A stretch of 64,000 nt of DNA from Manihot esculenta (GCF_001659605.2 NC_035164.2:4171870-4235869); one strand, 5' to 3'; counted from the first letter of the stretch, positions 45,001 to 56,836 are shown. Notes: a model not told the origin generated them from the letters alone. Numbers and translations: made by a program.

Positions 45001-45490
45001 ATAATATAATCCATAACTTAAACGCCGCAAACAATAATGGATTTGAGGACAAATATTAGTGAAAATTTAAAATAAATTAGTTCAGTTCAAGGAAATTCTA
45101 AACTTTGGTTATATAGCCAAGGAAAAAAAAAGGAGTTGACTTCATTGACTTTTGTCCTTACCTGTAGACTCGTCGTCGGTAAGGATAAATGCCGTAAATT
45201 ATGAGAGATCCGGTGAGTTCAGCTATGGATTAGTTTTCTGACGAGGGAGCACGCGCTGTGGCGATGGCGTGAGTGAAGTGAAGGATAAAGAAAGAAGACG
45301 AAGATGAAGAGGAAGAATTAGAGGAAGAACATATGGCCATAAAGACCATGACAGCCAAAATTATTTTCTTTCTCAGCGCGTTTTCTAAGCGTTGAGAGTG
45401 AAGAGAAGAAATGAACGCTGAAACTGTGGAGGATTGAATGTTTTCGCAACGTTGCCCCAGCTACGCATTTTGTCAAACAACAGCGCAGCA
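42043..45490 (-). promoter_or_regulatory. Predicted 5'UTR exon and 3.1-kb 5'UTR intron of the hAT-derived gene
   Basis: On the minus strand a GC-richer leader at about 45490-45162 ends CTACAG followed by GTAAGGAC, a strong donor. An acceptor ATGTAG lies 15 bases before the ATG at 42042 (exon from 42057). The 3.1 kb between is AT-rich and non-coding, apart from the block at about 42.5-43.1 kb listed separately and low-complexity A/G tracts near 43.47-43.53 kb. The transcription start is inferred only. Confidence 0.4.
42545..43090 (+). repeat. LTR-like block inside the predicted 5'UTR intron
   Basis: A distinctly GC-richer patch beginning TGATAACCGCTAGATTTCTC, containing a TATA-like GGATAAAAGG at about 42951 followed by a pyrimidine-rich leader. 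This organisation resembles U3-R of a plant gypsy LTR. No partner LTR, target duplication or CA end was fixed by eye, so it may be a truncated or solo LTR. Confidence 0.35.
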
Positions 45491-46785
45491 AAGCAAATTC
45501 AGCAAAGAAAATTTTCCCTGATCAAGATAATCAGTCGCAGTCATGTGGTTAAAAATTAATCATTCTTTTTCTTTTTCTTTTTTTTATTTTTATTTTTTTT
45601 TTCATGGCTAAAAAGAGCAAACGAAAGAGAACATAAGACAGGCAGATGCTGAAAAAAGAATTATAAAAGCCACAATAAGGATCCATCTGTGATCCAAGGA
45701 GACGTATTATAAATTCCAAAAAGCAATGGTGAAAGGCGGAAAGCGACGAAGAAAGTATTCTAAAGATATCTATAAAAGAAAGACTTTGTGATATTACTTA
45801 TGGTAAGTCTTTCTAAGGATACTACATGAATAGTTAAACCGGGTTAGTTTAAGTTTAGTTTAACTAAAATTTTATTGAATTGGAGTTTAAATTCAGTAGA
45901 ATATAATAAGTTTAAATTTAATTTATTTAAAAAATGAGTTAATATGTTTCGAATTTTAATTGAGCCAAATTATAAAATACTTGATTAATAACGAAATTTT
46001 ATTATTTGACTAATATGATATAAGAAAAATGATAGATTAAAAAGTAAAAAAATTTATTAAAATTTTTTAAAAGTTATAAAATAAATTTTAAATATTTAAG
46101 AAAAAATTATTTATAATAAAAAATTTTTAATATGTAAAATTATAAAAATATTTTAAAAAATAATTAAAATGTAAAATTAAATTTAAACAGTAAAATTTTT
46201 ATTTCAAATTTTATAACAGGTCTGTAACTCTCGTCACACTTTTAAAAATTATTCGTTTTAAAATTTTTTTTCTAAAAGGTTATTATAGATCTTGACGTCG
46301 ACAATAAAAAATTAAGTTTGATTTAAGTCTACCGTAAAGTTTAACATCATTTGCTTTATTTACAAGTTTAACCGAATTCACTAATAATTTGATTAATTTA
46401 CAATTTTAATAAATTTTAAGTTAAAAATAATAAGTTTACTATTTAAAAAAAAAGTAATAAGTTTAAAATTCAATCATTTTAGTTAAATATATATTTATAA
46501 GTCCACGTACAAACTTATTAAATAAGTAAATTTTAATAAATAAAATATTTATAAGTTCAAATTTTGTTTCTTCATATATCTCTCTATCTTTATTTATTGA
46601 TTAATACTAAATACATAATTTGATCTTAATTTTAAATAAAAAAAATTTAGTTAGTATATGCCATAATATTTTCACCATTAATTTTTAATATTTAATTTTT
46701 ATAAAAAAAATTGATTATTTAACTTTTAAATTCTAAAAATTATATTTATTAAAACCTTTAATTTTATAAAATATAATTATTTATT
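45491..46785. other. AT-rich intergenic DNA
   Basis: The first few hundred bases are the probable promoter of the hAT-derived gene. Beyond about 45.8 kb it is low-complexity A/T without coding signal. Confidence 0.35.
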
Positions 46786-47463
46786 TTTTTTAAAGCAAAA
46801 TTAGTGATTGTATTAATAAAATTTCATCAAATACAAAATTTCATCAAACAGAGAGGATATCATCCCAAACAGAAAGGGATATCATTCCAAACAGAGAGAC
46901 GATTATGCCTGATAGATTTTCTGACCAAAATATTAGCAGTTAGAGTAGTATTACGACGAACTCATTTAACAAAAATATCAGTTCTAAAGTCTAATAAAGA
47001 TTTACAATCATTCAAAATCAAACTTCTACATAAGATAATTTGGCAAAAATACTTCTCAAATATCTATCTAAACCCTGCATGCATAAGATAATTTGGTAAA
47101 AATACTCATCTTTCTTTCTCATCTCTCGAGCAAGAATCATTAAAGTCTCCCAAACAAAGTCACGGAAGCTACGAAATAAAGTTCAAATAAGGTTCCAAGA
47201 TTAACGTCGTCGTTGCGATTCCGGAAATCCATAATAACTAGTAAACTTTCATTGAAAATTATCTTCCGAAACAACCGAATCAATAAAATTTAAAAAAAAG
47301 ACAATCATAGAAACAGACCCATGACTCTTCCATATTAATCAAAAGTCTCCTCCTAATCTTTATCTATTAACTGATAAGCAATTATCAAAATATAAAAAAT
47401 TACGAAAAAATTCCATACGAAAATTAAGAGATTTTGTTTTCATAAAAAATAAAATGTCCGGTT
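46786..47463 (-). repeat. Possible LINE-like 3' end fragment
   Basis: Read on the minus strand it ends in ATTTTATTAATACAATCAC and ATTTTGCTTTAAAAAAAA, reminiscent of the 3'UTR and short A-tail of plant L1-type elements. It also has two copies of a 24-bp phrase (GGATATCAT(C/T)CCAAACAG) at 46856-46905. No reverse transcriptase is visible. Confidence 0.25.
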
Positions 47464-47620
47464 TGTAACTAGTGTAAATGGTTATAGAATATTAGTCTCG
47501 ATGTCTATTACTTCTATAATTATAAGTATTTATAGAATACAAAGGATAAGACTCTAAGCTATTCAGTTACAGAAGAGACTTATCTACAATAACTAATCAC
47601 AGCTGTATTGTTATCTAATA
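47464..47620 (-). repeat. 3' LTR of the copia element
   Basis: 157 bp. Contains TATAAATACTTATAATTATAG (minus strand, near 47520-47540) as a TATA-like region and directly follows the polypurine tract. Short LTRs are usual in copia elements of this kind. Confidence 0.65.
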
Positions 47621-47627
47621 TCCCCCC

Positions 47628-50600
47628 TCAAACAATGTGTGGCATAACACATAGATTGTCTCTTAGTAAACGAAAACGTGTCCCAGAAAGTCCTTTAGTA
47701 AACACATCAGCTGTTTGATCAGTACTTGCAATATGATGAACTTGTAGGTGTCCAGAGATGACTTTTTCGCGTACAAAATGAATGTCCAATTCAATATGCT
47801 TAGTTCGTGCATGTTGAATGGGATTAGCTGACATATATGTAGTACTAATGTTGTCACAAAACACCACAGGTGGCTCTTCAAGCTGTATTCCAAGCTCACG
47901 CAATAAACTAGTAATCCAAGTCAGTTCAGCCACCGTACTAGCGACTGCTCTATATTCTGCTTCCGCGCTTGATCGTGAAACAGTCGGCTGTTTCTTGGCA
48001 GACCAAGAAATCAGATTTTTACCAAAATAGAGACAAAAACCTGTAGTGGACCGGCGAGTATCATGGCAACCTGCCCAATCGGCATCAGAATAAGCTGTTA
48101 AAGTCTGCGAACCACCCTTATAAAATTGCAAACCATAATGTACAGTCCCCTTGACATATCGTAAAATTCGCTTTACCGCAAGCATATGTTTCTCTCTTGG
48201 ATTATGCATGAATTGACACACCTGGTTAACAGCAAAAGCAATGTCCGGCCGAGTAAAAGTCAAGTACTGTAAAGCGCCAACAAGGCTTCTGTATAGTTGT
48301 GGATCACTGAGTAAAGCACTATCTGATGACAAAGACAAGGACTCATTAAGAGTTGGTGTTGACACAGGTTTAGCCATCTCCATTCCTGCTCTCTTTAATA
48401 AATCCGTTGCATATTTATATTGATGCAAAAACAACCCATCCAAATTTTGCTTTACGGATATACCAAGAAAATAGTGCAAACTTCCTAAATCAGACATAGC
48501 AAATTCCGATTTAAGAACCTGTAATAGCCGACTCATCAAAGTTTGGGACGATGCTGTCAATACTATATCATCCACATAAAGTAATAACACAGCCATGTGG
48601 TGTCCCTCACGCAGCACAAACATCGAGGAATCCGCACGACTTCCTTTGAAACCAATCATTTTCAAAAAATTCGTAAAACGCTCAAACCACGCCCGCGGCG
48701 CCTGCTTCAATCCATAAAGAGCCTTTTGAAGCTGACATACATATTCTGGAAAATCAGGATGTATAAATCCCCGTGGCTGTTTCATATAGACATTTTCTTT
48801 CAAAACCCCATGCAAAAAAGCATTCTTGACGTCTAGTTGATGCACCGGCCATTGTCTCGAAACAGCAAGAGAAAGTACAGTCCGAATTGTTGTTGGTTTG
48901 ACAACCGGACTGTAAGTTTCATCATAATCCAATCCAGGCTTCTGAGCATATCCTTGTGCAACCAAACGGGCTTTGTACCGTTCGAGAGTTCCATCGGATC
49001 GAAGTTTCACTTTATACACCCACTTCGAACCTATAATATTAACATTGGATGGCTTAGGGACCAACTTCCATGTCTGATTGCGCAATAATGCGTCATATTC
49101 AGTAGACATCGCCTTCCTCCATTCATGATGGCTTTGAGCTTCTGTATAGGTTTTAGGTTCGGGCAAAATCTGATTCTGATCACCATGAGCAGTCAAGGAG
49201 AAAATTTTCTTTGGTTTTCGAATCCCATCTTTGAGACGAGTTTGCATGGGATGCAAAGTCTGAGTTGAGGTACCTGTAATTGCCAAATCTGCAGGAAAAA
49301 GAGTCAAGGCATTATTTGTTTCATTAGGAACAATAGGTGTAGAATCCGCAACAGCAGGACTGGTGGTATCGAAATGAGCCGCAGATGACTGATTTCCAGT
49401 ATCCGTTGGTTCTGAATGAACAGGAGAACGGCAGTCCTGTACGGTAACAGCTTGCTGATTCTGAGCTCTATTATTACTCGAACAACTTTGTAACAATGGT
49501 ACTTGCCGTGGAAATGAAGGAAGATGGAAGCCACGTTGCACAGAAGCTGCTGGTTGTGCAGAAACATGTTGCTGGAACTGTAAAAAGGGAAATTGATGTT
49601 CATCAAACAGCACATGTCTAGAAATAATCACTTTGCCAGTTTTCGGATTATAACAACGAAAGCCCTTGTAAGTATCAGGATACCCAAGGAAAATACAATG
49701 AATTGAGCGATTTTCCAACTTATGAGACACTGTTGCTGTTATGTTAGGAAAACAAGAACAGCCAAAAACTCGTAAATGAGTATAAGAAGGCGGTTTACCC
49801 AGTAATTGTTCATAAGGAGATTTAAATTGGAATGTCTCACTAGGCAAAATATTATGTAAATGTACCGCCATATGCACAGCCTCCACCCAAAATTGCAAAG
49901 ATAAATTGGATTGAGTAAGCAAAGTTCTGACCATATTTATTAATGTGCGATGTAATCGTTCAGCCGCGCCATTTTGCTGTGGCGTATATGGACAAGAAAA
50001 TTGCACACGGATACCATTATTAGAAGCAAACTGTTGAAAATGATTGCTAATGTATTCGCCACCTCCATCACACTGCAAACACTTAATCAAAACACCAAAT
50101 TGGGTTTTCACAAAAGCCACAAATGAAACAAAATAATTATAAACCTCACTCTTTCGTTTTAAAGGATATAACCACACATATCGAGAGTAATCATCCATAA
50201 ACACCACATAATATCGATAGCCACTAAAAGATGAAACAGGAGAAGACCAAACGTCAGAATGAATTAATGCAAAAGGAGCCGAAGCTCTTACATGAGAATG
50301 AGAAAACGACAACTTAGTATGCTTGCCCAATCGACAAGCAGTACAAGACACTTTATTAAAACTAGATGTTCGAAATAACTTTGACAAAATGGAAGAATTA
50401 GGGTGTCCTAAACGACGATGCCACAACTCGAATGAATTTGCCGAAGCAATCAGACTCGTAGAACCACCAGACAAAGAAGACGAAAATGAAGAAGGAGAGA
50501 ACTCATAAAGGTCCCCTGGACTACTGCAACTGAGAAGTGGAGTCCGCGTCTTGAGATCCTTCACACAAAAACCATTGGGATCAAACTCAACTGAACAGGA

Positions 50601-52016
50601 ATTATCACGAGCAAATTTCTTAACAGAAATTAAATTATGAGTTAAAGAAGGGACGACAAGAACATCTTTTAAAAGTAAATCACGACTAGGTAATGGAAAA
50701 GAATTTGAACCAATATGAGTGACAGGAAGAGAATGTCCATTACCAAACACAACAGTATTAGAAACGGGAGTTGGAAGACACGAAGACAGTATACCTGGAT
50801 TAGGTGTCATGTGGGAAGTAGCACCTGTATCTGGTAGCCACGCAGAATGCACAGGTTCAGGAAATTGAACCGCAGCAAAGGAACGATCACCCGAGAATTG
50901 TCCAGAACGAGTAAAATGTGGGCAATCTCTTGCGATATGGGTATATTCTAAACAAATCTGACACTGTGTGGGTTGAGAAAAACCAGCAGATTGAGGTGGA
51001 AAACCAGCATATTGTGAAGAAAAACCAGTGGGTCGAGGACCAAGCACACCATTGTATGAACCTGAAAAATTGGATCCAGGATGATACATAGAAGATGATT
51101 GATTGTAATAATATCCACGTCCTCCTCGTCCAGAACGACCACCACGACCCCCTCTGCCATAGGAATCACCACCATTGTTATTATAGTAACCAGAATTACG
51201 GCCACCACGACCTCGACCTCCACGGCCTCGTTGATTGGAAGAAGAATTGCGTTCAGTAGAAACTAACGCTGTCTGCGAATTTGCCGGATTTGGAACTGGC
51301 TGAGATTGTTTCTTTGCGCGACTTTGCAATCGCAACTCCTGAAGATATAAAGAAGTACGTGTCTCCGCAAAAGAAGGAAGAGGTTTCTTTCCCGTCAAAT
51401 TGATGACAACATTTTCATATTCAACAGGCAAACCATCCAGAATCTGCATAACTAAGTCATCCTCAGTAATAGCATGACCAATAGAACAGAGTGAATCATA
51501 AACAGTTTTTAATTTCTGAAGATATTCATCAATGGTAGAATTATCCTTAACAGTGCTGTAAAAGTCTGCTTTAAGTTGAAGAAGTTTTGCATGAGCTTGA
51601 TCATGAAACAGAGTTTCGATAGCTTCCCAGGCTTGCTGAGCAGTAAGAACAACATTTGGTTTGATGAGACTACGCAATATATCAGGACTAAGAGTAGCCT
51701 GAATCCAAGATAAAACGAGACGGTCAATTTGTTTCCATAATAAGAAATCTGGATTTGGTTTAGATTCACCATTAGAATTTGTTAATACACATGGTGGTGC
51801 AGGAACGGAACCATCAACATGATCATACACATCATAACCCTGTAAAACAGGAATAATGAGAGAACGCCAGAGAAGGTAGTTGGTGAAATTGAGAGCTTCA
51901 TTGACATAATTTTTAATATTAGAAACTCCAAAAGATGGATGGAGAGAAGAATTGGAAACAGCAGGTTGGGTGGAAGACTCGGCAGGATGAGAAGGGGATG
52001 TTGTGTTGGAAGACAT
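47628..52016 (-). CDS. Copia Gag-Pol polyprotein, 1462 aa, all catalytic motifs intact
   Basis: Start chosen at the ATG at 52016 (MSSNTTSP), because the upstream 55 codons of the same frame look like leader. Domains: Gag (about 30-240, with DUF4219/UBN2-type sequence), an RGG-rich basic linker (263-300), zinc knuckle CQICLEYTHIARDC (352-365), aspartic protease WLPDTGATSHM (393-403), integrase HHCC (H533 to C561) and D588, D650, E686 with 35 residues between the last two. Reverse transcriptase spans about 965-1210 with YVDDIVL at 1147-1153. RNase H has D1311 in SDADW, E1354, D1388 in CDNIS and D1437 in TADVFTKGL. There is no stop or frameshift in 4.4 kb. The ORF makes the proteins for reverse transcription and integration. 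It is the only clearly intact transposon polyprotein in the window. Confidence 0.92.
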   Translation of the reverse strand: MSSNTTSPSHPAESSTQPAVSNSSLHPSFGVSNIKNYVNEALNFTNYLLWRSLIIPVLQGYDVYDHVDGSVPAPPCVLTNSNGESKPNPDFLLWKQIDRLVLSWIQATLSPDILRSLIKPNVVLTAQQAWEAIETLFHDQAHAKLLQLKADFYSTVKDNSTIDEYLQKLKTVYDSLCSIGHAITEDDLVMQILDGLPVEYENVVINLTGKKPLPSFAETRTSLYLQELRLQSRAKKQSQPVPNPANSQTALVSTERNSSSNQRGRGGRGRGGRNSGYYNNNGGDSYGRGGRGGRSGRGGRGYYYNQSSSMYHPGSNFSGSYNGVLGPRPTGFSSQYAGFPPQSAGFSQPTQCQICLEYTHIARDCPHFTRSGQFSGDRSFAAVQFPEPVHSAWLPDTGATSHMTPNPGILSSCLPTPVSNTVVFGNGHSLPVTHIGSNSFPLPSRDLLLKDVLVVPSLTHNLISVKKFARDNSCSVEFDPNGFCVKDLKTRTPLLSCSSPGDLYEFSPSSFSSSLSGGSTSLIASANSFELWHRRLGHPNSSILSKLFRTSSFNKVSCTACRLGKHTKLSFSHSHVRASAPFALIHSDVWSSPVSSFSGYRYYVVFMDDYSRYVWLYPLKRKSEVYNYFVSFVAFVKTQFGVLIKCLQCDGGGEYISNHFQQFASNNGIRVQFSCPYTPQQNGAAERLHRTLINMVRTLLTQSNLSLQFWVEAVHMAVHLHNILPSETFQFKSPYEQLLGKPPSYTHLRVFGCSCFPNITATVSHKLENRSIHCIFLGYPDTYKGFRCYNPKTGKVIISRHVLFDEHQFPFLQFQQHVSAQPAASVQRGFHLPSFPRQVPLLQSCSSNNRAQNQQAVTVQDCRSPVHSEPTDTGNQSSAAHFDTTSPAVADSTPIVPNETNNALTLFPADLAITGTSTQTLHPMQTRLKDGIRKPKKIFSLTAHGDQNQILPEPKTYTEAQSHHEWRKAMSTEYDALLRNQTWKLVPKPSNVNIIGSKWVYKVKLRSDGTLERYKARLVAQGYAQKPGLDYDETYSPVVKPTTIRTVLSLAVSRQWPVHQLDVKNAFLHGVLKENVYMKQPRGFIHPDFPEYVCQLQKALYGLKQAPRAWFERFTNFLKMIGFKGSRADSSMFVLREGHHMAVLLLYVDDIVLTASSQTLMSRLLQVLKSEFAMSDLGSLHYFLGISVKQNLDGLFLHQYKYATDLLKRAGMEMAKPVSTPTLNESLSLSSDSALLSDPQLYRSLVGALQYLTFTRPDIAFAVNQVCQFMHNPREKHMLAVKRILRYVKGTVHYGLQFYKGGSQTLTAYSDADWAGCHDTRRSTTGFCLYFGKNLISWSAKKQPTVSRSSAEAEYRAVASTVAELTWITSLLRELGIQLEEPPVVFCDNISTTYMSANPIQHARTKHIELDIHFVREKVISGHLQVHHIASTDQTADVFTKGLSGTRFRLLRDNLCVMPHIV

Positions 52017-52181
52017 GACGAAGACAACGAGAACAGGGAAAAAAAAAAAACAGAAGAAAGGAAATCCTTCAATGCAATAACTGTCCGAAGATTGCCTCAT
52101 AAATCCATTAAAGAGATCTGTATATTCTGAAAATTGATTGAATTGTATGTGAGAAACATCTCCACCATATAGAAAAATCAT

Positions 52182-52485
52182 AAGTGACGATCAGAATATT
52201 TTTGGAACTCTTAATAGAGATAACAACATTTTTTTTTTATCGATAATTAATTGACGTAAATCGTTTTACATCAGAAGGGAAAAGAAAAAGTTAAATTTAA
52301 TGAAAAGAAAAAGACGATAGTATGAAGTTAAAAAAGACCATAGACAAAATTTTTGAAAGTTGTGTATAATTCATTTATCAAGTTAAATAATTATATATTT
52401 ATATAAATTAAGGATAAAAAATCATTAATGAGAAAATGATGCCAGCTGCCACCTAACTATATTATATGTTCACCTATTCATTCAT
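52182..52485. other. AT-rich DNA upstream of the copia ORF
   Basis: I looked here for a 5' LTR (TGTTAGATAAC, TATAAATAC and CTAGTTACA phrases of the 3' LTR) and found none. No gene. Confidence 0.4.
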
Positions 52486-53097
52486 TAGACATCTCGTTCC
52501 GGGCTGGTTTAATTTATTTTTTGAACTAAATCAAAATTAATCTGATTTAAACGGTTTCAGTTTTTAACCGTTTCAATTAAAGCAGTTATACTTTTAGTTT
52601 TGATTTCAATTAAATCTAAATTATAAATGGTTAATTTAATTTAAATTTAAATAAAATTTAAAAATAAAAAATTTAAATATTATGTAAAAAAATAAATATA
52701 AATCTTAAATGTTATTAAATATATATTTTATTAAATAAGTAAATCCTACTAAATCTATTCATTATAGAATAAAAAATAAAATAATATTATATTTTAAATA
52801 AAAATAATATTTTTTATAAATTAAAAATAAATTTTGAATTTAATTAGTTGATAATTTAAGCATCATTTAAGCACGATTTAGAAATGATTCATTTTAGAAA
52901 TAATAAATTAAATCAAATCACTAATTTAAATTCAACAATTTCAGTTTAATTTTAATTTTAATTTAAACTGAATGATTTCAGTTCAATTTTAATTAGTTTA
53001 ATTTAAAAATTAAAATCAATTAATCAATTCAATTCTAAATTTAACTAATTTGATTTTAATTCGATTCACGATTCGAATCAAACCATACCCATCTCTA
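52486..53097. mobile_element. Degenerate hAT-type MITE
   Basis: The right end, reverse-complemented, reads TAGAGATGGGTATGGTTTGA and the left end starts TAGACATCTCG then GGGCTGGTTTAATT. Flanks TCATTCAT (52478-52485) and TAATTCAT (53098-53105) match in 7 of 8 positions, fitting an aged 8-bp target duplication. The interior is AT-rich with decayed inverted GAATCAAAC/GTTTGATTC phrases. It may be an older relative of the GGTTCG-type MITEs. Confidence 0.45.
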
Positions 53098-54828
53098 TAA
53101 TTCATAATCTTAAAATTTTTTGTGCTTTTTAAATATCATGACTCAACTTCAATTTCCATTTTAAATATCTCTCAATGTAAAGTTTATATATAGGGTATTT
53201 TAAAAAAAAAAAAATTCTCTCTCCTCAAATCTATTCTAATTTCACCATTTTAATTAAAATATAATAATTTCAAATATTTACACTCGTTATCCATTTATTT
53301 TTTATAAATTAAATATTAAATGTAACAATCCATAATTTTTAAAAATCTTACTATAAATATTATAATTTAATTATATTTTATTAAATATAATTATTGATTT
53401 TAATATTTATTACATATTTTATTGTTTGTAAAATTCGAGGGAGGATGAATATGTCCTAATCAAGGGCACCTCCCCATTCAACCATGACAAATGATTGTGC
53501 TCTTGATCATCATAGCCGATGCCCACGACGACAGAAGCATCGTCACCGCCGTGCATATTGACGTACTAGACGCACATGTCATCAAGTTCATTTTTATCAT
53601 TTTATTATTTATTTATTTAATATGAATATTAAATGAAATTTCATTAAATATATATAAAAAAAAACTTCTCAGTAGGTATGTTTGTTATTAATTAGTTAAT
53701 AAAATATTTGAGTAAAAAAAATTTATAATAATCAATGATATTAAAATAATATTTAGCAAAATAAAACTAAAATTAAAATTATTTATATAAATATTTAAAA
53801 TTTCATGAATTTTTCGACTTAATTAATATAATATTTAAAAAGTAAAAAAATTAATTTTTAAAATATTTAATACTATTTAAAGAATTAAAGTTTATATTTA
53901 ATAATAAAAACTATAAATAATGATTGGTGTTGATATTTTATTATTAGGGTAAATATTAATTAAATAAAAAATTTAAAATTAAGAGAGATGTAGTGGAGAG
54001 TTTTTTTCTTTCTTTATTCATACTAATCTATCAGCATACTATAACAAGTAACAGAAAGTATGTATTTACTGATTTAAAATAAAAATTGAAGTCGAATAAT
54101 AGTATTCAAGAGATTAACTCTTATTCTTAACACCTGTGAGGATGAAAGGAAGATTAATGAAAAAAAAAATTTATTATTAAATTAAGTGATATTCGGTTTA
54201 AATTAAAAAAAAATTATTGAATTGAATAAATATTATATATTATTAAATATAAATTTCTGATACTAGCGGACATAGATTAGATTATTAATTTATTATATTA
54301 ATTAAATAAATATAAATATATTGGATGTAATAATTAAAAATAAATTTTAAAATATAATTATTTTTTATGCACGTGTATAATTTTTATTATATTATAAACT
54401 AATTTAATTATTAAATATTACTCACTATCATTTTATATTGGGAATCCATGTCAAGCCAATCTTGATAAGGTTTTTCCATCAATCCAGACTAGTCAATCAC
54501 AATTAGTGGGCCATTTTATGCTAGACCATCCTACATAAGATATGAAGCAATTAAAAAGCATAAACCTCTGGGGAGTAGAGATGTGTAAAAAAGAAGCACT
54601 TTGACTGAGCCCAAAATCTTCTTATGAGTGAGTGATAATCACTCACCTAGCTAGCAACATGAAATATGGATCCACAAGAAGACTAACCAAAATGTTTTAT
54701 AGTACAGTTTTGATCTGGAGTTATAAGAATGACCATTCAAAGGACAGACAGATGAAGAGATTTTGTGGGAATTTCAAATGTGTTCTACTATAAGCCATTC
54801 CTTGGTATACAAGAGCAATGAGGGATCA
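53098..54828. other. AT-rich intergenic DNA and 3' flank of the E2 gene
   Basis: Low-complexity A/T without frames. One GC-richer patch (about 53450-53590, with CATCGTCACCGCCGTGCATA) has no open frame of note. The right part from about 54600 holds the 3'UTR of the ubiquitin E2 gene. Confidence 0.4.
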
Positions 54829-56836
54829 TCACATTTCTTGTGATTTTCTCACGCAGCCGCTAACTTTTCTCTTGAACTCCTCTCTATTTTCTCTCCATTC
54901 CTTCTGCATAAGAGATGCAACTATAAGTTATCAACAAAAATAGGTGAACAAAGCTTCTCTTTCTTTCATTCTTCCTTTCATTCTTCCTTTCATTTTTTTC
55001 TTTTTGACTGCAAGGACACCTCAATGGAAGAAAGTAAATTTTTCTGACCAAATTATCAAACAAATTGGCTTCTTACTCATGATGACAAATAACAAAAACA
55101 ATTGGCATCAAGCTAATTTGATACATAATTTTATATGAAGGATTTACATGCAAACAAAATAACAAAAAAAAATTAAAAACTCTACTGAACAGAGTTACAT
55201 TGCCAAAATATAAGGTGAAATAATATCTCATCATCACTTACTGCAGCTTCAACATTTGCAGGAGATTCATCATTTGGACTGGAAAGCATTGATATTATAC
55301 TCAACACTATGCTTTCAACCTGCCCAGAAATGAAAAGATTTATCATGCTTAACAAATATGATTTACATACAAATATAAACATTTTTGTGTTTTTCTCAAA
55401 TGATGAACCAGAACCAAAGGTATTTCTTTTCTCTGTAATCATCCCTTTATTTTATTACCATAGTCATGTTGGACTATATAATTATATTATTATTCATATT
55501 TCATGTTTTAACTGGTTTTAAGAATTTGTAACAAATTTTGCAATATAATTTCATTTCATGAGATGAATCTCTATTTGATAACTATGCTCATTAGTCAAAA
55601 TATTAGCATTCAATCTGCAAGTTTGAAAATGAAAGCAATTACGACATACTGTATGGACAGGCATCCAGCGCTCGCTAGCAAGCTCATAGCCATTTGGATC
55701 ATCACCCGGTGGATGAAGGATTGATATGCAAACGAAGCCATTAGGATGAACTGCAATAAGCAACAAATAAATGAAATCATAACCATTGGAAGAAGAACAG
55801 CACAGAAAAAAAATCTATAATACCTACAAAGTCGACCCACCGTTAGGATGCCATATCGATGAGGTAAACTTCACTGTTGGAGGGCTGTTTGGATAATCGG
55901 GTGGAAAGCTCATAACGGCATGAAAACATCCTCCTTCACTGCCATCAAAGATTAGCAAGGAAATGTTCTAGTTGATCACACTTTTCAACAAGCTAGCTCA
56001 AAGAGCAATGAAAAATCAAATACTAGAACAGAACAATATCCAAAGACTTGCAAGTCGATAAATCTTGAAATAAATTCTCAAAACCAAACAGAAAGAAACT
56101 AACTCTTGATAGAATGCAGTTTACAAGTTAAACCAATACAAAGGAGTCAAAAGAACAAGTTATCAATGAACTCTTCAAGTCAATCAATCATTCGGCTTGA
56201 AAGTTTAGACAACTACATTGACAAATGAAAAAATTTAGAACTCAAACTTGTCAAATAATTTATATTCCTACAGTTTCTCAGGAAAAGCCACAAGTAGAAA
56301 AAGATTATGATAATATCAAACTCAGTTCTTCAATCATCACATTAAAACCAACCATTCTAAATAAAACTCCAACGCAATTAATCAAATTTCCAATCCTCTA
56401 ATAAAAGCAATAACTTCAGCCCTTCCCTAATCCTATCTAATAAAAAAAAATTCACCCAAGTTACTATCAAGATCAAGCAGCCCTTAAATAAAATCAATAA
56501 TCATCAAAAAGAAAAGAAAAGAAAAGAAGAGAGCTTTAAGCTAATCAAATTGCAGAAAACAACACGTACTAAAGCGTATCAGGGGGTCCAATAATGGTAA
56601 CGTTCCATTCAAAGATATTATTCTCATCAACCAACCCAGCAGAGAACCCTTCAACTGGGTTTTTACAAAGATCTGCACAAACCAAAAACCCAATCAATTA
56701 AATTAAACGCCGACCCAAAATCCATCAAGAAACGAAACAAACAGAACCACTAACAGAAAAAGAAAAAGAAAAAAAGAACCCAATGGCAAAAACCTTTAAG
56801 CTGTTTTTGAAGGAGGAGGCTGGCTTGAGACGCCAT
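54829..56836 (-). CDS. Ubiquitin-conjugating enzyme E2, UBC7/UBC13/UBC14 group (UBE2G-type), six exons
   Basis: Exons on the minus strand are 56836-56794, 56672-56570, 55938-55841, 55750-55650, 55319-55242 and 54903-54829. All have GT-AG borders with matching phases, for 165 aa, the usual size. The E2 fold is complete: [19 protein letters not shown] (helix 1), [32 protein letters not shown] and WHPNV. The catalytic Cys lies in [12 protein letters not shown], followed by the long acidic loop [14 protein letters not shown] that marks the UBE2G/UBC7 group. [16 protein letters not shown] and a basic C-terminal helix end in SQEM. The enzyme carries ubiquitin as a thioester from E1 to E3; this group works with E3s in ER-associated degradation. 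The first donor (AAAG|GTTTTTG) is weak but the phase fits. Confidence 0.93.

Larger units (their letters stand above)
47464..52181 (-). mobile_element. Ty1/copia retrotransposon with intact polyprotein and 3' LTR, 5' LTR not found
   Basis: The polyprotein (52016-47628) is followed on the minus strand by a purine tract (TGAGGGGGGA, 47630-47621) and a short LTR of 157 bp (47620-47464) starting TATTAGATAAC and ending TTACA. The expected start would be TGTTAG, so one terminal base has changed. A sequence matching this LTR was not seen upstream of 52.2 kb, nor a clear PBS. Either the 5' end is deleted or it has been replaced. Motif style suggests an Ale/Retrofit-type lineage, an inference. Confidence 0.75.

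Noticed and set aside
50948..51223. Val-rich minus frame and plus-strand frames inside the copia ORF
   Set aside because: Shadows of the intact polyprotein; the RGG-rich linker generates them.
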